A stretch of 64,000 nt of DNA from Rhinopithecus roxellana (GCF_007565055.1 NC_044561.1:25576114-25640113); one strand, 5' to 3'; numbered from the stretch's first letter, positions 32,085 through 44,204 are shown. Numbers and translations are program-made. Notes: generated from the letters alone by a model not told the origin.

Positions 32085-35058
32085 GCATCCACGGGGTAAG
32101 GAGCAGGGTCAGGCCCAGCCTCAGACACACCCACAACTGAGCCTAATCTAGGCTGAGCTGAGCAGCTTCCCAGGATGCAGCAGAGAGAGGAGTATGAGGA
32201 AGAGGTAGACACGGCAGCCAGTCTGAAGTTTCCCTGTTAATCCTCCAACCCAGCTTGATGGCTTTGTCACCACAACCCCGGAGCCACAAGGCTGAAACCA
32301 GAGCACAGCCCCAACCCCATTCACAGGCAGGAAACTGAAGCTTAGACAAAAAGCATTTGCTGAGGTCAGCTGGCCCCAGGAGGTCTGCAGACCTGCAGGT
32401 AAGCCCAGGACCCACCCACCCCTTACGCTGCCAGCCCCCAGGATGGAGTCACTACCCCTGGGTATGAGAACGCACAGATGTCTGGGGCTTCCCCAGGCCT
32501 GTCTACACCCCTGGACCGGACGCTTACCACCCAGACCTGGAGTTGGAATCCATCTCCCACACTGTCTACCCTTGCAGTGCACAGTTGAGAATTAGAAAAA
32601 ACACCCCTTCAGTAAGATTTAATAACCCCTACCTGCTGAAAACCTGTTGAAAGAACTATATGTATCTCTATATAGAGCTGAGAGGTGGCAGGGGCCCCCT
32701 GGAGTTGGGCAATGACCCCTCGCACAACCGGCCCTGTCCCACCCCAATCCACAGCCACAAACAGAGCCCAGGAGTGGGACAAGCATGGCCCAAGGACACA
32801 GGGTCCCCCAACCCCATCACAGCTCTGGCTCTACTCCAGAGCGGACCCCCCACCCCCACCCCCACTCAGGGCTGCCAAGTCCTCCCGGGCCTCAGTTTCT
32901 CCATGCTGCACTCTTCCCTCTTAATTCCAAGAAGCCACAGCTCTCTCAAGGGCTTCTTCGCGTAAGTCAGGTGACTCCCCCCAGCCCTCCTCCACCCACC
33001 CGCACACCTCACTCAAACCCACTCATCGGTCAAGAAACGGAGGCGCCCCCAGCCCAGACCCAGTCGGATAAAGAACCCAGGGCTCTGCCCACCTGTGGGA
33101 TCCTTCTGCAGGGCGCGCCCACACCGGTCTCACCCCCTCGCTGAGCTGAATGAGGCTGGATTTCAGCAGGAGACAGATTCGAACAAACGTTCCCTGGGAG
33201 ATGAGGCCACAGAGCTGGGGTGCAGCCAGACGCCCACACCAGGAGGGGCTAGAGATGGAAGCATCTGAGGCCCCACAAGGTCTGAGGAGCCTAGATCACC
33301 TCTACAACCCCAGGGCAGGGATGTCTCTCCTAACAGGCCCTCTCCCCAACTTGCAGGGCTACAGGCAGGGTTCTAGGAACTGTCACTCCAAGGACCCTGG
33401 TCACCTGGGCTGAAGGGAGTCACATGATCCAGGAGGGTCCTTCCTCAACCCCCAATTTCAGGGATCTGAGCAGACAGGCTGACGGAGGACCCCAGACAGT
33501 GGAAGCAGGGGGATGAGGCCTATCCATCCATCATGCCCTCACCTGCTCTGCCCCATTAAATGAGATGGGGTGGGTGCCCCCACAGGGCTGGCAGGCCCAA
33601 GCCTCTCAGTCCTCAGATCGAGGCCCACACATGGTCTGCAGCCTGCCAGAATTGTCACTCTTAGAAAGGCTCTCACTTAAATTCCTTCTTTCATTCCATC
33701 ATTCATTCTCCAATCAAATCCTGGCCCCTCCAGATTCTTCTCTCAAGGAGCCCTGACCTCGTTGGGCATGAGACAGTACGGTCACCCCAGAGGGAAGAGC
33801 CCTAGGAGAGGGGCAGACACTAGAATAGGGGCCTTGGGAATGTAGCCCAAGCTGGGATTGGATTTGGGGAGGACCTGCCAGGCAGAAGGAACCACCTGAC
33901 CCTGAAGGCTGGGAACTGGAACGTTTTCCAGGAAGTGAGGGCTACAGGGGACCTCTTGACCACCTTAGGCCCTTCCTGATCCCCGAGGTGTCAAGGCTGG
34001 AAAAGGAGGTGGCTGAGCTAAGACCTTCAAAGCCAAGTCAATCTGGACTTTGAGATCCCTGGGAGGCTGGTCAATGTGTCACGGGCCCAGTAACCTATTA
34101 AGCCTGGCTCACTCATTAAGACCGTGGTGGGTGCCTATTAGCGCCTTGGCCGGCTTCAGGAGCTGAGCAGAGGGCAGAGGTCATGGGAAGAAGGGAGTGC
34201 TGATTGGGGCGCTAGGTGGAGGCTGGCTGAGCTGGCTCTCTTGTTCCTTGAGGAGCGTTCTAGGGCCAAGCTGGCCTCCAGCCAGGGGCAGCTGCCAACG
34301 CAGCCCAGGGGGTGCCATCCCACCATCCTAGTGACTTTCATCTCCTTATCACTCCTGTGTACTGGCACCAGCAGCCCACAGTGCCTCGAGGGCCTTGGCC
34401 AAAGGGCCAGTCCAGTGCCTGGCTCAGCATCCAGCCACATGGCCCCTCTGAGAAATGGGCCCACTGTGGCCTCCAAAGCCCTGTCTGTTTCAATGGGCTG
34501 GGATCTGCCCCACCTCTGTATCTGGGAAAACAAGTTTCTGGTGGGGCAAGAAGGGAGCTCTTGGCATAGGAACCTGTAGCCTGAGAGGGGAAGGGACCTG
34601 CCCAAAGCCACTTGGCAAGACAGTGACCCATGACACCAGGAAGGCTGTGCAAACCACTTCCTGCAACTGGCGTCTCATTGCAGCCCCACCCCGCTGTCAG
34701 GTCCAGGAAACTGACCACACTGAGTACCAGGAATCACCCAGAAAACCTCGAGCCCTGAGTGGGCCATGGTGAGGGCCATGCTGTGGGGAATGGTGGGGGC
34801 AGTGCATGGGGGCGTGACATCCCGAACTGCAGTCATGAAGCTCACAATGAGTGAGTAATGCAGGATGGGTCCAGATGCCAGCCGTGCCTGGCCCATACTC
34901 CAGAACCGCTGGAACAACATCTCAGGGACCCCTGGGAGCCAGAAACCCAATATTATCCAGGACATTTTATATCCCCTGGTGTCCTGCACCAAGGAGACAC
35001 TTGGTAAACTGGCTAAATAGAACTGATTTCAAATCAAAGCATCATAACATTTGAGTCA
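32085..35058. other. Upstream region of the GGT1-like gene
   Basis: GC-rich and mostly unique. Untranslated 5' exons and the promoter would be expected here or further right, as GGT1 has several in human, but I cannot place them. Confidence 0.5.
33650..34080 (+). repeat. Ancient dispersed repeat, same type as in intron 7
   Basis: Ttctctcaaggagccctgac and gaggacctgccaggcagaag follow the order seen in such repeats. Diverged. Confidence 0.45.
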
Positions 35059-35072
35059 ATATTAGGATCACA

Positions 35073-35353
35073 GGCCGGGCGCAGTGGCTCAAGCCTGTAA
35101 TCCCAGCACTTTGGGAGGCCGAGACGGGTGGATCACGAGGTCAGGAGATTGAGACCATCCTGGAGAACATGGTGAAACCCCGTCTCTACTAAAAAATACA
35201 AAAAACTAGCCGGGCGAGGTGGCGGTCGCCTGTAGTCCCAGCTACTCGGGAGGCTGAGGCAGGAGAATGGCATAAACCTGGGAGGCGGAGCTTGCAGTGA
35301 GCTGAGATCCGGCCACTGCACTCCAGCCTGGGTGACAGAGCGAGACTCCGTCT

Positions 35354-35400
<47 letters not shown>
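35073..35400 (+). mobile_element. AluY (AluYRa-type), very long A tail
   Basis: About 45 uninterrupted A. Flanking direct repeat ggatcacag at 35063 and 35404. Confidence 0.95.
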
Positions 35401-35404
<4 letters not shown>

Positions 35405-35413
35405 GATCACAGA

Positions 35414-37025
35414 ATCTCAAATGTTTGGTCTCTGATAGTCCAGCATCCCAGAAAGGTCGGCTTACATATCTTGCCCAGTGGGGAGCTCACTACCTCCAAA
35501 GACAGTGGGACTGTATTTGGCTGGCAAGTTCTTCCCAACATTAAGCCCCAGTTTGCCTCTTTGTAGCACCTGCTGCAGGTTGCAATAGTCCACCTGCTGC
35601 AGGTGGGCCTGACCTCAGATCCTGCCCACTGTCTAAGGCCACAGAGCAGAGAAGCAGGGACCACCCCAGATCCTGTACCTGGCCACAGCCTCTCTGAGCC
35701 ACAAAGACCACACTGAAGGGATGGAAGGAAGACTTCAGCTCAGTGAAAGGGTGGATGCCACTTAGTTGTGATGGAGGGAGGTCAGCACAGGCCAACTGTG
35801 GGCATGGACAGAGCTCCTGTGCCCCCAGAGCCTGGCCAACACCCCCAGTGCCATTTGCAGCATTTATTATTCCAGCACCCACCTTTGGTGTGAGGACACA
35901 GGCTGGAGCATGGCCGAGTTCGTGGGCCCTTCAGAATTGTCAGCTTGTGCATGCCTGGGAGCACCCAGCAGCAGGGCTGGCCTGGCACTTGATGGACCAA
36001 GTCCAACTCCCAAACTCAGAGGCAGGATGGCAGAGGCATGGGCCCTAGAGTCCCTGGGTTCAAACAACCCCAGCCACTGATAGTGTGGGTATCACAGCAG
36101 CCTTTCCCTTCCTGGCCTCAGTCTCCTACCTGAAGAACAGGGATAACTAGAACAGTTGCTGGGTGGATTCCCTGAGATGGCCGCGCACAGACTGTAGGAG
36201 GCACCTGCTGCTTTTGAGGCCTCACAGGGTCTCGCCAGGCCCCGACACCGGGCCTGTAGGAGCTTCTCTCCTGGCCGCCCTGTCCTCCCTGCCCAAGGCA
36301 CCCTCCACAGGTAGTATTTATCAACATCACCTCCTAATTATCTGCAGTGTCTCAAAGCTCCAAGGAGAGGTTGGGGGTGGAGGAAGACTGTCCATGCCCC
36401 AGTCCCGACACAATGCCATGGCCTGATCTCTAGGAGAACCAACCTGCTCCTGTCTCAACAACTCCCTGGTGGCACATGCAAGCCCACCTGTTCGCCCACA
36501 GCCCCATGTGACTTCACTGAAGGCAAAATGGTGCAGCACTTTCCACGCATGCCATGCTCTCACCTGGACTTTTGGGGACCTCCCCCTGCCTCCTGGCAGC
36601 ACCTTCCCGACCTCCCTCGCTTCTTGGATGCTGGGCTCAGGAATGCTCTCACTGACGAGTCTGCACCCCCGTTGGCTAAAGTTTCAGACGCGCCAGGTGG
36701 ACGTGCCCAAGCCTGAGCTAAGCAGCTGCCTCCCCAGACCTCCAACCGCCAGGGCAGCCAGTGTCTAGCCTGGGGAGGCTGCCCCTGCATCCTCACTGGT
36801 CCTGTCCAGTTGCTCCCGCCTCTATACCCCACTCCCAGCCTCACCTGATCCCCAGTCCCCACGGGGCCACCCCTCTCACCTGGAGACTCCCAATCACAGG
36901 TCCCAGCCCCCCTGCTGTTTCCCTACTGCAGCCTGGGGACTCAGTAGGCAAATCTGAGCATTCCACTTCCCCACTGGGGAAAAAAGCACACCAAAGGCCC
37001 CCTTTGTCCTACCTTGCTGGTACCT
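35414..37025. other. Unique GC-rich stretch
   Basis: No gene recognised. A local repeat, 'cacctgctgcaggt', occurs twice at 35565-35606. Contains a MIR. Confidence 0.5.
36026..36215 (+). repeat. MIR element
   Basis: Gagtccctgggttcaaacaa, ctggcctcagtctcctacct, gaacagggataactagaaca. Confidence 0.65.
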
Positions 37026-37088
37026 GTCCTTTCCTCTTTTTTTTTTTTTTGGAATTGAGCAGCTGGATATGAACCGTCCTTTCCTCTT
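37026..37088 (-). mobile_element. Tiny poly(A) retro-insertion with target-site duplication
   Basis: The 13-bp direct repeat gtcctttcctctt occurs at 37026-37038 and 37076-37088. Between them is a T run and about 25 bases, which on the minus strand is a short sequence ending in a poly(A) tail: the mark of LINE-mediated insertion. The source RNA is not recognised. Confidence 0.7.
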
Positions 37089-37276
37089 GCTCCTTCCCGG
37101 TCTTTGGGACTTTGCACTGGCTCCATTGTCATGGCCTGAGGCACTCTTCAGACACCAATCACAATGCCACCTCGTCCTGAAGCCCTCTGGCACTGTACCT
37201 CACTCTGCAGGCCGGCTGCTACTGCTGCCTCCTCCACAAATATCCACAGTGCCCAACAATCTTCACTGAATGGATG

Positions 37277-37364
37277 GATGCCAGCTGTCAGGTGGCTGTT
37301 TTTACTAAAATGCATCTTCTAGGACTTTACACTGAATCTACCTAGCCACCTGACAGCTGGCATC
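37277..37364. repeat. Perfect 21-bp inverted repeat with 46-base loop
   Basis: Left arm 37277-37297 (gatgccagctgtcaggtggc plus t) and right arm 37344-37364 are exact reverse complements. The loop is 37298-37343. The hairpin has no mismatch in the stem. Confidence 0.95.
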
Positions 37365-37370
37365 TCTAAT

Positions 37371-37445
37371 CTTGTAATCCCAGCCCTATGGGAGGACGAG
37401 GTGGGTGGATCACTTGAGACCAGGAGTTCAAGACCAGTCTAGGTT
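37371..37445 (+). mobile_element. Alu, left part of a split host
   Basis: Starts at cttgtaatcccagccctatg; interrupted after gaccagtctaggt by a young AluY. Confidence 0.85.
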
Positions 37446-37751
37446 GGCCGGGAGTGGTGGCTCAAGCCTGTAATCCCAGCACTTTGGGAGGCCGAGACGG
37501 GCGGATCACGAGGTCAGGAGATCGAGACCATCCTGGCTAACATGGTGAAACCCCGTCTCTACTAAAAAAAATACAAAAACTAGCCGGGCGAGGTGGCGGG
37601 CGCCTGTAGTCCCAGCTCCTCGGGAGGCTGAGGCAGGAGAATGGCGTAAACCCGGGAGGCGGAGCTTGCAGTGAGCTGAGATCCGGCCACTGCACCTCCA
37701 GTCCGGGCGACAGAGCGAGACTCCGCCTCAAAAAAAAAAAAAAAAAAAAAA
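37446..37751 (+). mobile_element. AluY (AluYRa-type) nested in an older Alu
   Basis: Duplicated target gaccagtctagg on both sides. The tail is about 22 A. Confidence 0.95.
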
Positions 37752-37815
37752 AGGACCAGTCTAGGCAACATAGTGAGACCCTGTCTTTAATTTTTTAACT
37801 AATTTTTTTTTAAAG
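37752..37815 (+). mobile_element. Alu, right part of the split host
   Basis: Resumes with gaccagtctaggcaacata and ends in T/A-rich sequence. Confidence 0.8.
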
Positions 37816-37884
37816 GCCCAAGATGACAGGGTTTGGGGAGCTTCATGTGGAGGCTGACAGGAAGGGGAAAAAGAACTCATCCAC

Positions 37885-38151
37885 GGCCAGGCGCAGTGTG
37901 GCTCATGCCTATAATCCTAGCACTTTGGGAGTGCGTGGTGGGTGGATGGATTGAGCCCAGGAGTTCACAACCAGCCTGGGCAACATAGAGAGACCCCATC
38001 TCTACAAAAGTAAAAAAATTAGCTGGGCATGGTGGCACATGCCTGTGGTCCTAGCTACTTGGGAGGCTGAGAGGGGAGGATCACTTGAGCACGGGAGGCA
38101 GAGGTTGCAGTGAGATAGTGCCACTGTACTCCAGCCTGGGCAACAACAGAA
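37885..38151 (+). mobile_element. Alu, near full length
   Basis: Direct repeat aactcatccacg at about 37875 and 38158. Confidence 0.92.
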
Positions 38152-38275
38152 ACACCCAACTCATCCACGTGTCCAACTCCACCAGGACAGAAACTTCTGT
38201 ACTTGGGAGTCTTCCAGTCCTTACCTTATGTATCTCTTCATCTGACTGTTTATCTGTAGCCTTTATTTATTTTAT

Positions 38276-38573
38276 CTTTTTTTTTTTTTTGAGATGGAGT
38301 CTCTCTGTTGCCCAGGCTGGAGTGCAGAGGCATGATCTCGGTTCACTGCAACTTCTGCCTCCGGAGTTCAAGTGATTCTCCTGACTCAGCCTCCTGAGTA
38401 ACTGGGATTACAGGCTCCTGCCACCACATCGAGCTAATTGTGTATTTTTAGTAGAGACGGGTTGATTCACCATGTTGGCCAGGCTGGTCTCCAGCTCCTG
38501 ACCTCAAGTGATCCACCAGCCTTGACCTCCCAAAGTGCTGGGATTACAGGTGTGAGCCACCGTGCCTGGCCTA
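38276..38573 (-). mobile_element. Alu, full length
   Basis: Gagatggagtctctctgttg to the head ccaccgtgcctggcc. Confidence 0.92.
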
Positions 38574-39014
38574 TTTGTAGTTTTTAAAGTTTCCTTTGAG
38601 CTACTGACTTTAAGTGATGATAAAGTATGTCTGAGGAGAAAATAAAATAAAACATCCTTTGAAATAAACCAACAAACAGGTCTCCCTGAGTTGTGTGAGC
38701 TACTCTAGCAAATTAATTGAACCCAAAGAGGGGGCTGTAGGAACCCCAACTAGAAGCCGGTTAGTCAGATGTTCCCAAAGCCCAGACTTGTGACTGGTGG
38801 GATGAGGGGTGGTCTTGTGGGACCAAGCCCTCAACCTGTGGTTTCTGAGGCCATCTCCAGGTAGACAGCATGAGAATTGAGTTGAATTGGAAGACACCAG
38901 CTGGCGTCGGCTGCAGAATTGATTCTTGCTGGGTGTGTGGGGAGAATCCACACATTTGGTCACAGAAGTCTTCTGTGATGATTGTTGTCTCCTGACAACA
39001 GAAGGAAAACACAG

Positions 39015-39017
39015 TAG

Positions 39018-39050
<33 letters not shown>
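39015..39050 (+). repeat. TG dinucleotide repeat
   Basis: About 16 TG units at the tail side of a minus-strand Alu. Confidence 0.9.
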
Positions 39051-39052
<2 letters not shown>

Positions 39053-39353
39053 GAGATGGAGTCTCGCTCTGTCACCCAGGCTGGAGAGCGGTGGTGCTAT
39101 CTCAGCTCTCTGAAACCTCTGCTCCCTGGGTTCAAGCGATTCTCCTGCCTCAGCCTCCTGAGTAGCTGGGACTACAGGCGCATGCCACCATACCCAGCTA
39201 ATTTTTGTATTATTATTATTATTTTTTTTTTTTAGTAGAGACGGGGTTTCGCTATGTTGGCCAGGTTGGTCTCCAACTACTGGCCTCAGGTGATCTGCCC
39301 ACCTTGGCCTCCGAAAGACCTGGGATTACAAGCGTGAGCCACCGTGTCCAGCC
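39050..39353 (-). mobile_element. Alu with internal ATT/T repeat
   Basis: The middle A-rich region has become a TTA-plus-T tract at about 39208-39233. Confidence 0.92.
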
Positions 39354-39356
39354 AAA

Positions 39357-39701
39357 AAACACAGTTCAAATTGATTTTTCTTCACATGACCTTATTTGGA
39401 AATAGAGTCTGTACAGAAATAATTAGTTAAGCTCATACGGGATTAGAAAGAGAACTAAATCCAGTAGCTAGACTTGTTACAAAGAGGCTGTGTGAGCTGG
39501 ACATGGTGGCACTCACCCGTAATCCCAGCTACTTGAGAGGCTGAGGCAGGAGGACTGCTTGGGCCCAGAAGTTGACCAGCCTGGGCAGCATAGTGAGACC
39601 CCATTGCAAAAATAAGGAAGGCCATGTGAAGGCCACACAGACACACAGGGTAGATGGTTTCGGAGACCGGAATGATGCAGCTATAGCCAAGGAAGCCCAA
39701 G
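39357..39701 (+). mobile_element. MLT1-type LTR, left part
   Basis: The phrases gaccttatttggaaatagag and taattagttaag, then ggccatgtgaaggccacac, are typical of MaLR/MLT1 LTRs. An Alu fragment interrupts it at 39495-39618 and the HERV-K-type LTR ends it. Confidence 0.7.
39495..39618 (+). mobile_element. Alu fragment in the MLT1-type LTR
   Basis: Short copy from agctggacatggtggcactc to agtgagaccccattgcaaaa. Confidence 0.85.
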
Positions 39702-39762
39702 TGTGGGGAAAAGAAAGAGAGATCAGACTGTTACTGTGTCTATGTAGAAAGAAGTAGGCAGG

Positions 39763-39888
39763 GCCGGGCGCGGTGGCTCAAGCCTGTAATCCCAGCAATC
39801 CCAGCACTTTGGGAGGCCGAGACGGGCGGATCATGAGGTCAGGAGATCGAGACCATAAGAGACATCTCAAAAAAAAAAAAAAAAAAAA
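39763..39888 (+). mobile_element. AluY with a large internal deletion, inside the HERV-K-type LTR
   Basis: Young head sequence, then a jump at gatcgagaccat to catctcaaaa. 'aatcccagc' is duplicated near the start. Flanked by aagaagtag direct repeats. Confidence 0.9.
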
Positions 39889-39953
39889 AGAAGTAGACAT
39901 AAGAGACTCCATTTTGTTCCGTACTAAGAAAAATTCTTCTGCCTTGAGATGCT

Positions 39954-39954
<1 letters not shown>

Positions 39955-39984
<30 letters not shown>

Positions 39985-40265
39985 GAGACGGAGTCTCGCT
40001 CTGTCGCCCAGGCTGGAGTGCAGTGGCCGGATCTCAGCTCACTGCAAGCTCCGCCTCCCGGGTTTACACCATTCTCCTGCCTCAGCCTCCGGAGTAGCTG
40101 GGACTACAGGCGCCCACCACCGCGCCCAGCTAGTTTTTTGTATTTTTTAGTAGAGACGGGGTTTCACCATGTTAGCCAGGATGGTCTCAATCTCCTGACC
40201 TCGTGATCCACCTGTCTCGGCCTCCCAAAGTGCTGGGATTACAGGCTTGAGCCACCGCGCCCCGC
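39955..40265 (-). mobile_element. AluY (AluYRa-type) inside the HERV-K-type LTR
   Basis: Duplicated target gagatgctg at 39946 and 40266. Confidence 0.95.
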
Positions 40266-41112
40266 CGAGATGCTGTTAATCTGTAACCCTACCCCCAACC
40301 CTGTGCTTGCAGAGACATGTGCTGTGTTTACTCAAGGTTTATTGGATTTAGGGCTATGCAGGATGTGCTTTGTTAAACAAGTGCCTGAAGGCAGTATGCT
40401 TGTTAAAAGTCATCACCATTCTCTAATCTCAGGTACCCAGGGACACAAACACTGGGGAAGGAAAGCCAGGTATTGTCCAAGGTTTCTCCCCATGTGATAG
40501 TCTGAAATATGGCCTCGTGGGAAGGGAAAGACCTGACCATCTCCCAGCCCGGAACCCGTAAAGGGTCTGTGCTGAGGAGGATTAGTAAAAGAGGAAGGCC
40601 TCCTTGCAGTTGAGATAGAGGAAGGCATCTGTCTCCTGCTCGTCCCTGGGCAATGGAATGTCTCAGTGTAAAACCGGATTGTATGTTCTATTTACTGAGA
40701 TAGGAGAAAATCGCCTTAGGATTGGAGGTGAGACGTGCTAGTCTGTGCTGGCAGCAATACTGCTCTTTAACGCACCCGGATGTTTATGTAGGTGCACATC
40801 AAAGCACAGCACCTTTTTCTTAACCTTGTTCATGACACAGAGACATTTGTTCACATGTTCTCCTGCTGACCCTCTTCCCACTATTACCCTATTGTCCTGC
40901 CACATCCCCCTCTCCAAGATGGTAAAGATAATGATCAATAAATACTGAGGGAACTCAGAGACCAGTGCCGGGGCGGGTCCTCTGTATGCTGAGCACCGGT
41001 CCCCTGGGACCACTTTTCTTTCTCTATACTTTGTGTCTCTTTCTTTTCTCAAGTCTCTCATTCCAACTGACGAGAACCACCCACAGGTGTAGAGGGGCTG
41101 GCCCCCTTGATC

Positions 41113-41280
41113 GAGGATTGCCAGGAGCCACCAGAAGCTGAAGAGGCAAGGAAGGATCTTCCCCTGGAGTCCTCAGAGGGAGCGTACCTTGTCCTATACT
41201 TGGATTTCAGACTTCTAGCCTCCAGAACTATTCTGTTACTTTAAGCCACAGAAGTGGGTTGTGTAATTTGCTATGGCAGG
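41113..41280 (+). mobile_element. MLT1-type LTR, right part
   Basis: The text resumes after the HERV-K-type LTR with gccaggagccaccagaagct and ends with gacttctagcctccagaact and ttaagccacagaagtgggtt, the usual 3' end of MLT1 LTRs. Confidence 0.75.
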
Positions 41281-43060
41281 TCCTTACTCTGTCTGTGGTT
41301 ACACATCCAACAAGTGGCAGCCCAGGGGATTTGAATCCAGGCCCTGAGCCTATACCTGTGATCTCACCCCACCCTGCCAAGTTCTGCTGCCTACTACAGC
41401 CTCATGACAATTCCTGGCCCTGCAGAAGGTTGACAACCCGTAATTGTAGAGCAAGCACAGGGGACATCCTGTCTCCTTAGAGTATCCATCTGCTTCCTTC
41501 CTCCCAGTGAATGCCCCCAAATCATTCTGTGTCCTTCTTTACAGTGGCTGCCGGGAGGCTCAGTGCCACCCAGCTACATGCTGAGGTTACATTAACCCTG
41601 AGCTGGCCTTTTTTCCTCCTAGGCTTGAAGAATACCACTAGGTGGGTAGAGAAGGGCCCAGAGGCAGTGCAAGGCCAGTTCCAGCCCTGGCTACAGCCCT
41701 CTACCAGCCCACTGAGCCAACTGGGACCTTGTGTTCCTGTCATTTGAACTGGGCCGCTGCATGGGTGGCAGAGGGCTTGAGACTCCAAAGGTGTGGCTGT
41801 CATCAATTCCTGTCTCCTGGCAGGTCCCACTTGGAGCCTAGTGTGTTCCCATTAGAGCCTGAGGTCTAGCTGTGTCCTCCCTACCTGATTCTCCAGCTCC
41901 CAACCTCTGACCTCACTGACTCCCTAGGGATGGCAGGGCTACCCTAAAGGATCCAGGGTAAGCCCTTGAGCTCCCACATCAGCCCTGGGAGCTGAGAGGA
42001 CAATATCGCAATCCCTCCACCCCCTGGGTCTCCACAAGCACAGCTCTGCTGCTCAGGGTAACCCCAGGGAGAGGGGACAGCAGCCTTTGCTGTGGAACAC
42101 ATGGCTGGTGAGGTGGAATCACGCCCCCACGCCTGAGGGGATAGCTCTGCCTCCGCGGGTTCCTGTTCAAGTCAGGTTAGGCCAGAAATTGTCTCCAAGA
42201 GCCCATTTACCCTAGGCGACTTGCAAGCAGGCAGAGAAAAGCCCAGCCAAGGATCTAGGCCCAGCCACCACCCTCCCTCTTTTGCTGGAAAAACGTCCTC
42301 TAGGAACCTCTCAGCCAGGGACACAGAGGGTGGGGGATGAGAGGCAGGGGCTGGGGCAGTTCTCTGCCTTCCACAGGACTCTGAGCTCTGGGCACTCCCC
42401 CATACCACTGCCTAGGTTGCCCCTTTCATGGCTCGAGGTTCAGCTCTCCATCCCCTCCTCCCTCCCCTCCCCCTGCCCAGTCTTCTCACATTCGAGGGGA
42501 CAGTGTCCAGGCCTGGCTTAGTCTCTGGGAGGATATGGTCAGAATCTGGGAGCCCTCCCAGCTCTGGCTCCAGCCCTGGGGCTGCAGGGGAAGGGGAGGA
42601 GGGCTTACCGGCCGCCTGCTCTGGGCAGGGGGTCTAGGAGGTCCCTGGGGCACTGGGGCTGCTGCTTAAAGCTCTGACCCACTTCAGTCACCACTTCACT
42701 TCAGCAACAGCACCTTGGCCCTGGGGGAGGGCAGGCAAGGCCGTCATGCAGGTTTGCCAAGGAGGAAACCTGTGGTGCCAAGGTGGCCCCAGGACAATAC
42801 TGGCTGTACTGAAGCGGGAGGAGAGGCTGTTATGTCCAGCTGGCAGGTGCCAGGAGAGAAGGGGATGTAGGCACAGGCCCAACAGGGGTTGGGGGTCCGT
42901 GGATGGTCAAGAGCTAAGACATCTTGCTGTCCTCTGCCTTGTCTCAGGGGCCTAGCCCCACAGGATGACAGATCCTGGCACCCTACCCTCTCCCCACTGC
43001 CATCTCTGGGCAGGCAGTGCTTAATCCAAAGGAAGGAACCTTGAATCTTCATAGGGTAAC

Positions 43061-43106
<46 letters not shown>

Positions 43107-43676
43107 GAGCTTGGCTGTCATCCCTCACTATATGCCCTTGGACAGTACTCAGCCCTTCCTGCACAACAGGTACCCATCCTCACAGGCTAGACACATGCTC
43201 CTTGCTTGGGGAAGTGGGGACTGCAGATCAGTGCCTCAAACATTGTGAGGATTCCAGAGCTGGGATTGGGGCTGCAGGGGCCCAGCAGGCCTCCAACAGA
43301 GACCTAGATTTCTGCTGAGGGAACCCTGGGAAGTGGGATACTCCTTGAGCTGGGTGGGTCCGTACCTCACCCTGGTCCTCAAAGGAACCAGGGCCCCCAC
43401 CTCACCCTGCCTGCCCCCCACCCCCCCCCCGCCCCACCCCTTGTCAGGGAGGAAGACTGAAGCCAGTGGCAGATACAGCCCGCCTGCTGCCAGCCTGCCC
43501 AGAGCTGGCGTAACGGTTACCTCACTCTTCATCTGGTTTATTCCCCAGGCTGGAGTCAGAGGTGGGGGCCTGCCCCAAATCAAGAAGGCAGGTGGCAGTA
43601 AATATGTGCCAGTGCAGGAGTGTTCCATGCAGTGTGAAGCAGGTCTACACCACACTGCCAGCCTGCAGGGAAGATT
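41281..43676. other. Unique GC-rich stretch left of the gap
   Basis: No recognisable coding exon. Contains the CA repeat and a C-run at 43417-43441. Confidence 0.5.
43062..43104 (+). repeat. CA dinucleotide repeat
   Basis: About 21 uninterrupted CA units, likely polymorphic. Confidence 0.95.
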
Positions 43677-43979
43677 CCTTTTTTCTTTCTTTCTTTTTTT
43701 TGAGATGGAGTCTTGCTCTGTCACCCAGGCTGGAGTGCAGTAGTGCCATCTCGGCTCACCGCAACCTCCGCCTCCCAGGTTCAAGCGATTCTCCAGCCTC
43801 AGCCTCCTCAGTAGCTGGGATTACAGGCGCCTGCCACCACGCCCGGCTAATTTCTTGTATTTTCAGTAAAAACTGGGTTTCACCATGTTAGCCAGGCTGG
43901 TCGAACTCCTGACCTTGGGTTCCGCCTGCCTCGGCCCCCTAAAGTGCTGGGATTACAGGCATGAGCCATGGCGCCCGGC
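43677..43979 (-). mobile_element. Alu, full length
   Basis: Gagatggagtcttgctctgt to the head ggcgcccggcc. A further Alu scrap (43980-44017) follows; gcagggaagatt is repeated at 43667 and 44018. Confidence 0.92.
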
Positions 43980-44030
43980 CTAATTTTTGTATTTTAGTAG
44001 AGACGGAGATTCACCATGCAGGGAAGATTT

Positions 44031-44204
44031 CTTTTTTTTTTTTTTTTTTGAGACGGAGTCTTGCTCTGTCGCCCAGGCTGGAGTGCAGTGGCCGGATCTC
44101 AGCTCACTGCAAGCTCCGCCTCCCAGGTTTACGCCATTCTCCTGCCTCAGCCTCCCGAGTAGCTGGGACTACAGGCGCCCGCCACCTCGCCCGGCTAGTT
44201 TTTT
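44031..44204 (-). mobile_element. AluY, cut by the assembly gap
   Basis: Right half of a young AluYRa-type copy (gtggccggatctcagctcac); sequence stops at the N run. Confidence 0.93.

Larger units (their letters stand above)
39702..41112 (+). mobile_element. HERV-K (HML-2) LTR5-type LTR, split by two Alus
   Basis: Begins TGTGGGGAAAAGAAAGAGAG and continues with the familiar LTR5 text (actgttactgtgtctatgta, then ccatgtgatagtctgaaata). It has an AATAAA at 40937-40942 and the 3' end motif acccacaggtgta. Alus are inserted at about 39763-39888 and 39955-40265. No retroviral gene flanks it, so it is a solo LTR. It sits inside an MLT1-type LTR, which continues on both sides. A target-site duplication is unclear (ccaag on the left, tcgag on the right). 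Confidence 0.88.
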
